Positions 59,585 through 64,000 of a stretch of DNA of 64,000 nucleotides are shown here, one piece after another (position 1 is the first letter of the stretch; every line of letters starts with the position of its first letter). Below the pieces are notes generated by a model. It had not been told where the DNA came from. It ran no database searches and saw nothing but the letters and a program-made list of their open reading frames with translations. The stretch lies in NCBI GenBank assembly GCA_942486035.1, contig CALNXK010000169.1, forward strand, positions 246,001 to 310,000. Direction: 5' to 3'. The DNA is from Porites lobata (taxonomy: Eukaryota > Cnidaria > Anthozoa > Scleractinia > Poritidae). The position numbers were made by a program, and so were the translations under genes.

Positions 59585-59763
59585 AAATGTATTTACATTC
59601 GGCGGAGCTAAACGTAGTGGCAGTGACAGAGAATGTAAATACTTTCCTATTGGTATGAACGCACGTGAGCCGCTATGGCGTTAATTGACTCTATTGTTGT
59701 AAGGTATATAAGGTTTTGACAGTTGTTATGTATTCATCTCAGCTCTCGAACTATCAAATTTTA
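59585..59763. repeat. Left 179-bp direct repeat of the YR retrotransposon
   Basis: Identical by eye to 63,742-63,920. It starts AAATGTATTTACATTCGG and has an internal inverted pair GTATTTACATTC / GAATGTAAATAC (54 bp apart outer ends) and a TATA-like GGTATATAAGG near its 3' part, consistent with an internal promoter. Confidence 0.9.
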
Positions 59764-59778
59764 AAATGCCGTCCGATG

Positions 59779-60150
59779 ATGATCTCGCGAAGCATTTCCG
59801 AGCTCAAAGACAAGTTTCGATCTGGTTTATCTTCTTTAAAGAGAGAACTTGCACAAGGACACGACGCTGCGCTGAAGAAGCTCAAGACAGCTACTGCTAA
59901 TGTTCCGAAGTTTTAAAAGAAAGGCAACGAGAAGCAGTTCCTACTTAATTCTGAAGTTCTTGAACACGTCCAGTCTGCTTCGACCGCCCTTCAGGAGTCT
60001 TCGCCTCAAGCTGAAAAGGCCTTCGAAGAGTTAAAGGAAAGTTCCAATTTTTCGAACCCTTTTGTTGCCGTCAATTGGCCTAAGGCTCACCGTGGTTCGC
60101 GTGTTGGCAGTGTTGGCAGTTTTGGCAGTTTCGGCCTTTTCAGGAATCAG
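59779..60150 (+). pseudogene. gag-like ORF1 remnant
   Basis: The frame MMISRSISELKDKFRSG leads into a lysine-rich coil-like stretch, stopped by TAA at 59,914 where related elements have a lysine; it resumes KKGNEKQFLLNSEVLEH further on. It resembles ORF1 of cnidarian DIRS-like elements. Confidence 0.6.
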
Positions 60151-60483
60151 TGCCCCGCCCTTCAGGCGTAGTTTTCACCTAGCCAACCTGGGAAACGTAC
60201 GTGATGGACTCGGATGTTGGTGCACTCGTCGAGGACACAGATAAGTTAAAGAATTTTGTTGAAGATGATTTTGACTTTTTTTGAATATGAACAGGGTCGT
60301 AGTTCTACTATCGTTGTAGCCGGTAGGCTAAAATCCCATATCATTGTTCAGTTTTGGCGTTCTATAGGCGCCAGTCAATTTATTCTAGATGTTATCGAGC
60401 ATGGTTATCGTATTCCTTTCCACTCTAGTTATAATAAGTCAGCTTTGACGCATTCTGATTTTGTTAACGAAGCTGTTTCCTAA

Positions 60484-61166
60484 TTGTTGGTTACCAATCG
60501 CATTTTTGGATCGGAGGTCCTGCTACATAACGTCAACCCTCTTTCCGTTTCTGTTCAATCATCTGGGAGGAAGAGGTTGATCTTGGACCTTAGGTTTGTA
60601 AATAAGCATGTCTGGAAGCCAAAGGTCAAGTTTGAGGTTCTTAAGGTGGCTCTCAATTATTTTGACAAGGGTCATTTCATGTTTTCATTTGACATTAAGA
60701 GGGGTTATCATCATGTCCTTATCTTCCCGCCCCACCAGACATTTTTGGGTTTTTCCTGGTTTTACCAGGGTAAGGTCCGTTAGTTTTGTTTCAGGGTCCT
60801 GCCCTTCGGCCTCTGTTCAATCCCTTTTGTTTACACAAAAGGTGGGTTGGTATTCACATTGTCGTTTATATTTATGATGGTTTAGGGGAGGGGCCTTCAT
60901 ATCCGGTTGCTTTAGACCATTCCACCAGGGTTAAGACTGATTTGATTCGTTCTGGCTTTGTACCCTACCTCGAGAAATCTGTTTGGGTTCCTACATCAGC
61001 CCTTGATTGTTTGGGTTTCCCCATTGATCTTTTTCAGGGTTTCCTTTTTGTTCAGGGGATAAAACTTAAACGGGTTCTTTCTGATATTGATTCCCTTTTA
61101 GAGGCTAATTGTTGCACTGCCAGGGAACTGTCCGTTCTTGCTGGTCGTATTAATTCCTTTAACTAG
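60484..61166 (+). pseudogene. Reverse transcriptase remnant
   Basis: GRKRLILDLRFVNKHVW and FSFDIKRGYHHVLIF are RT palm/finger motifs of the DIRS group. A frameshift near 60,780 separates them from the active-site region, where VVYIYDGLGEG stands in place of the usual YLDDG: one catalytic aspartate is Tyr. The thumb-like part ends ELSVLAGRINS. Confidence 0.82.
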
Positions 61167-61289
61167 CTGTAGGTAATGTTACAACCGTTGATGACAAAGG
61201 TTATTCATATGTCCATCGTCCTTCAGTCTAGTTGGGACTCTAGGTTTCCTTTGTCCGATTCTGTCAAAGAAGTTTTTTTTTTTTTTCTG

Positions 61290-61770
61290 GAAAGAGAACG
61301 TTCGGTGTTTGAATGGTAGGCCCACTGGGCGTCACTTTTCATGTTCTCGTTCCATTGTTTATTCAGATGCTAGTGATCTAGGGGTTGGCGGTGTTGTTAA
61401 GACCACGAGGGTGTTATTTGTCATCGTCCGTGGACTGCTAATGAAATGTTTCCCAGCTATATTTGTCTCTCTAGTTTTTCCGTAGTTTTGTCAGGGTGCG
61501 CGATTTAATGGTTTACGGATAACCGCTACATTCCGTCCATTATTCGCAACGGGAGTATGAAGCGGGGTTTACACGAACTTTCCGTCTCTATTTTTCAGCT
61601 AGTTTTGCGAAATGGTATTGATTTGCAGGTGGACTGGATTCCTAGGTCTCTCAATGGGCACGTGGATGCCATCAGCAGGATCGTTGACTTTGATGGTTGG
61701 GGTGTTTCGTTTGAATTTTTTCGCCTTGTAGACAACATTTGGGGTCCACTTCCGTAGATCGTTTTGCCCA
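61290..61770 (+). pseudogene. RNase H remnant
   Basis: IVYSDASDLGVGG (61,350-61,390) is the first RNase H motif and DLQVDWIPRSLNGHVDAIS (61,620) the C-terminal one; frames change between them and stops occur in the middle. Confidence 0.7.
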
Positions 61771-61868
61771 TTCTAATACCGCAAATTGCCCAGATTCTTT
61801 TCTCGTTTCTGGTATCCTGACTTGGAGGGGGTGGATGCCTTTTGTTTTGACAGGGCGGGGGAGAATAA

Positions 61869-62054
61869 CTAGCTCGTTTCCCCAGTGTCCCTTGTTCCCA
61901 GGGTTATTAGGCATTTGTTTGTATGTCGGTCCATGGGCGCTATTATTGTCCCCAAGTGGGTCTAGCTCGTTTCCCCAGTGTCCCTTGTTCCCAGGGTTAT
62001 TAGGCATTTGTTTGTATGTCGGTCCATGGGCGCTATTATTGTCCCCAAGTGGGT
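61869..62054. repeat. Two tandem 93-bp units within the retrotransposon
   Basis: CTAGCTCGTTTCCCCAGTG at 61,869 and again at 61,962, copies identical by eye over 93 bp. The length keeps the frame. Confidence 0.9.
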
Positions 62055-62654
62055 CTCAGCTCCATTTTGGCCCATGCTCTTTGGTCCCCATTCCCCCTTT
62101 TTCCTTTTGCGTTAAAGAGACCATTGTTTTTTACCAATGTTTCTAATATTTTTGTTCCGGGCTCCACAGAGTCTATTTTTTATGGCCCTAACTTTAGTCT
62201 CATGTATTAGCCGTCCGTTTGTCGGCTTGTTAGATTTGTGCTTCTAGGCTTAGTTTCTTTTCCGCAGTTACGTGTAGTTATTGTTTAGCCTATATTTAGT
62301 GTGGTTTATTATTTTTGAGTGATTTGTTCTGTTTTTTTCTTTTGCCTCGGTGGCATTTACGCGGGTCTCGGTGACCTTGTTTGTACCTTCACTGATCCCG
62401 ACGGGTCGTACCGTTACATTCTTGCGTGACCTCGGTCAGTTTTGAATCCTTCCAGGTCCCCCATATATATGGTCGAGTGCGCCTCGGTGGCCACTCTCTT
62501 GTTATGTATCTGTGTGATAGTTGTATGTTTTTTCACTACATATTACCGCGCGTTTCCTTTTTTCTGCTCCTTTTTTCTCGTGCATCTTTTTCATTTTTTA
62601 AGTCCTTATATTGAATCCATATGGTCTTTTATTTCTTCTGTTTTTCAGATGTTT

Positions 62655-63740
62655 TTCGCTAGCCCTATGTGGGCTGAGCTTAACGATGTTAGAGCTCCCT
62701 CCCTACGCTGCGTAGCAAAAAAGCTACCGGAGGTAGTCCTTGGTTCCAGGGCAGATTCGACATCTCTCACCTACCTCAACATTTTTAAGCGATGGCATGC
62801 TTGGGCCAACAGATTTCCCGAGGTGGCAGTGCTGCCTGCTACTCCGGCTTACGTTTCTTCATACCTGCTCAGTGTTCTCCAGGCTTCTAGTTCTCCTGCG
62901 CCGGTCCAGAACGCCCTCTATAGCATCCGCTGGGCTCATGATTTTGCTGGTTTTGACTCTCCTACCAATCATACACTTCCCCAGAAGGTCGTGGAGTCCG
63001 CTAAGAGAAGGCTATTACACCTTACTTCCAAAAAGCTCCCCATTACACCCGAAATTTTACTAACGTTTTTTTCAGAGTCTCGATGGATCTTTGGTGGACA
63101 CGAGATTCATCGCCATGGCGTTACTGGCCTTTGCGGGGTTCTTAAGATTTGACGAATTGGCTAATCTGAAACTTAAAGATTTAGCTCTGCATGACACCTC
63201 GTTTTGAGCTTTTATTGAAAGTAGTAAAACTGATCAATTTCGCGAGGGCGTTATTGTCCCTATTGTCAAGTCTGGCACGAATTGTTTTCCCCTGGGGTAA
63301 TTTAGAGAAGTACTTATCGTAAGCCAAACTCACTTTACCGACATCTTCCCAAGGTGGAGACGACTATTTGTTCGGAAATATTCAACCAAGTCTGGCTCTT
63401 ACAAGACATTTGGAGCCTGGGCGGATGGACTACAAGATGTAGAGAAGTTTTATTGAAGAAGACTACAGACGTGGGCTTAGATCTTAAGTCTTTCTCTTCG
63501 CACAGCTTCAGAAGTGGCGGTGCATCTGCCGCCGCTAATGGTGGTATCTCCGATAGTTTAAGCGCCATGGTAGATGGCGTTCGGAAAACGCTAGGATGGT
63601 TACTTTGCAGACTCGATAGAGAGCCGATTAGCGGTCTCTATGTCTCTTGGACTGTATTGTTTCCCGTTCTTTGTTTTCTCAGTCGCTCCACAGTTCGAGC
63701 TGCACACCCATTCCCGTCTCTTAGTCGTGAATATAAATAG
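62655..63740 (+). pseudogene. Tyrosine recombinase remnant
   Basis: The N-terminal core-binding part (62,655-63,060) is open and reads WAELNDVRAPSLRCVAKKL and onward. The first catalytic arginine region (AFAGFLRFDELANL) is in another frame near 63,130; the HSFRSGG motif (His and Arg) is at 63,501. The catalytic-tyrosine region (DGYFADSIESRL, codon at 63,601) is in a third frame. It would have integrated the element's circular DNA. Confidence 0.82.
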
Positions 63741-63741
63741 G

Positions 63742-63920
63742 AAATGTATTTACATTCGGCGGAGCTAAACGTAGTGGCAGTGACAGAGAATGTAAATACT
63801 TTCCTATTGGTATGAACGCACGTGAGCCGCTATGGCGTTAATTGACTCTATTGTTGTAAGGTATATAAGGTTTTGACAGTTGTTATGTATTCATCTCAGC
63901 TCTCGAACTATCAAATTTTA
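63742..63920. repeat. Right 179-bp direct repeat of the YR retrotransposon
   Basis: Same sequence as 59,585-59,763; it follows the recombinase stop by a few bases. Confidence 0.9.
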
Positions 63921-64000
63921 TTTTTATACCTTACTTTATCCATCTATCGATTGATTTTTTACCTTTAACCCCCAGAGGTTGTGCGACCGCATCGGTTGGG
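63921..64000. other. Sequence past the right direct repeat
   Basis: Eighty bases with no match to the flank of copy A or to the element's 5' side. It is either the extra 3' part of the retrotransposon or host sequence. Confidence 0.4.

Larger units (their letters stand above)
44791..59586. repeat. Segmental duplication, copy B
   Basis: The second copy, same orientation as 17,664-35,613. The left edge cuts EBP exon 4 and abuts the ZDHHC17-like gene; the right edge meets a tyrosine-recombinase retrotransposon within a base or two. Copy B lacks EBP exon 1 and carries its own insertions at 46,679, 52,081, 54,733 and 58,524. Confidence 0.93.
59585..63920 (+). mobile_element. Decayed tyrosine-recombinase retrotransposon (DIRS/Ngaro/PAT type)
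   Basis: Order on the + strand: direct repeat, gag-like frame, reverse transcriptase, RNase H region, tyrosine recombinase, direct repeat. Such elements integrate through a recombinase and leave no target duplication, matching the flanks here. All coding parts are broken. Sequence to the window end (63,921-64,000) may be more of its 3' end, because split direct repeats often have an extra part there. Which subgroup cannot be settled. Confidence 0.85.

Noticed and set aside
62442..62654. Hydrophobic N-terminal extension of the recombinase frame
   Set aside because: Low-complexity leucine/phenylalanine reading of T-rich non-coding sequence; no ATG context and no family match before about 62,655.

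Overview
This window looks like nuclear DNA of an animal, most likely an anthozoan cnidarian such as a stony coral. The genes are metazoan and intron-rich with good GT-AG junctions (a BRF2-type Pol III factor, an EBP-family membrane protein, a Golgi carbohydrate sulfotransferase, a ZDHHC17-type palmitoyltransferase). The rest is AT-rich DNA packed with short DNA-transposon relatives and one tyrosine-recombinase retrotransposon. The taxon is inferred from gene families and repeat style; nothing here proves a species.

Layout. 1-11.1 kb has no gene I can support: one well-bounded hAT-like MITE, an older relative, and a degenerate repeat array at 9.2-10.3 kb. 11.15-12.67 kb is an intact single-exon BRF2-like gene on the + strand. 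12.7-17.5 kb holds four repeats and one unassigned candidate exon.

17.66-35.61 kb (copy A) and 44.79-59.59 kb (copy B) are two copies of one segmental duplication in the same orientation. Copy A has a complete four-exon EBP-family gene and a two-exon sulfotransferase gene, both on the - strand. Copy B has an equally intact sulfotransferase gene, but its EBP gene lost exon 1 and is cut inside exon 4. The copies differ by clean transposon insertions, so each copy shows the other's empty site: a 5.7-kb TTAA-flanked element with three nested insertions in A, and in B a 2.1-kb TTAA element, a Harbinger-like element and a Tc1/pogo-like element.

Between the copies, 39.2-44.8 kb on the - strand, lie the last six exons of a ZDHHC17/HIP14-like gene (DHHC half only). 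Copy B's left breakpoint falls 20 bp upstream of the first of these exons, inside EBP exon 4. The broken EBP copy is therefore joined to the palmitoyltransferase gene in the same orientation and in compatible splice phase. Past copy B, 59.6-64 kb is a decayed tyrosine-recombinase (DIRS/Ngaro/PAT-type) retrotransposon whose two 179-bp direct repeats are still identical by eye.

I found no new defence or enzymatic system. The novelty is structural: a recent duplication with a possible EBP-ZDHHC17 chimera, two nearly identical sulfotransferases, and nested insertions dated by paralogous empty sites. A haplotype-duplication error in the assembly is the main alternative to a true duplication.
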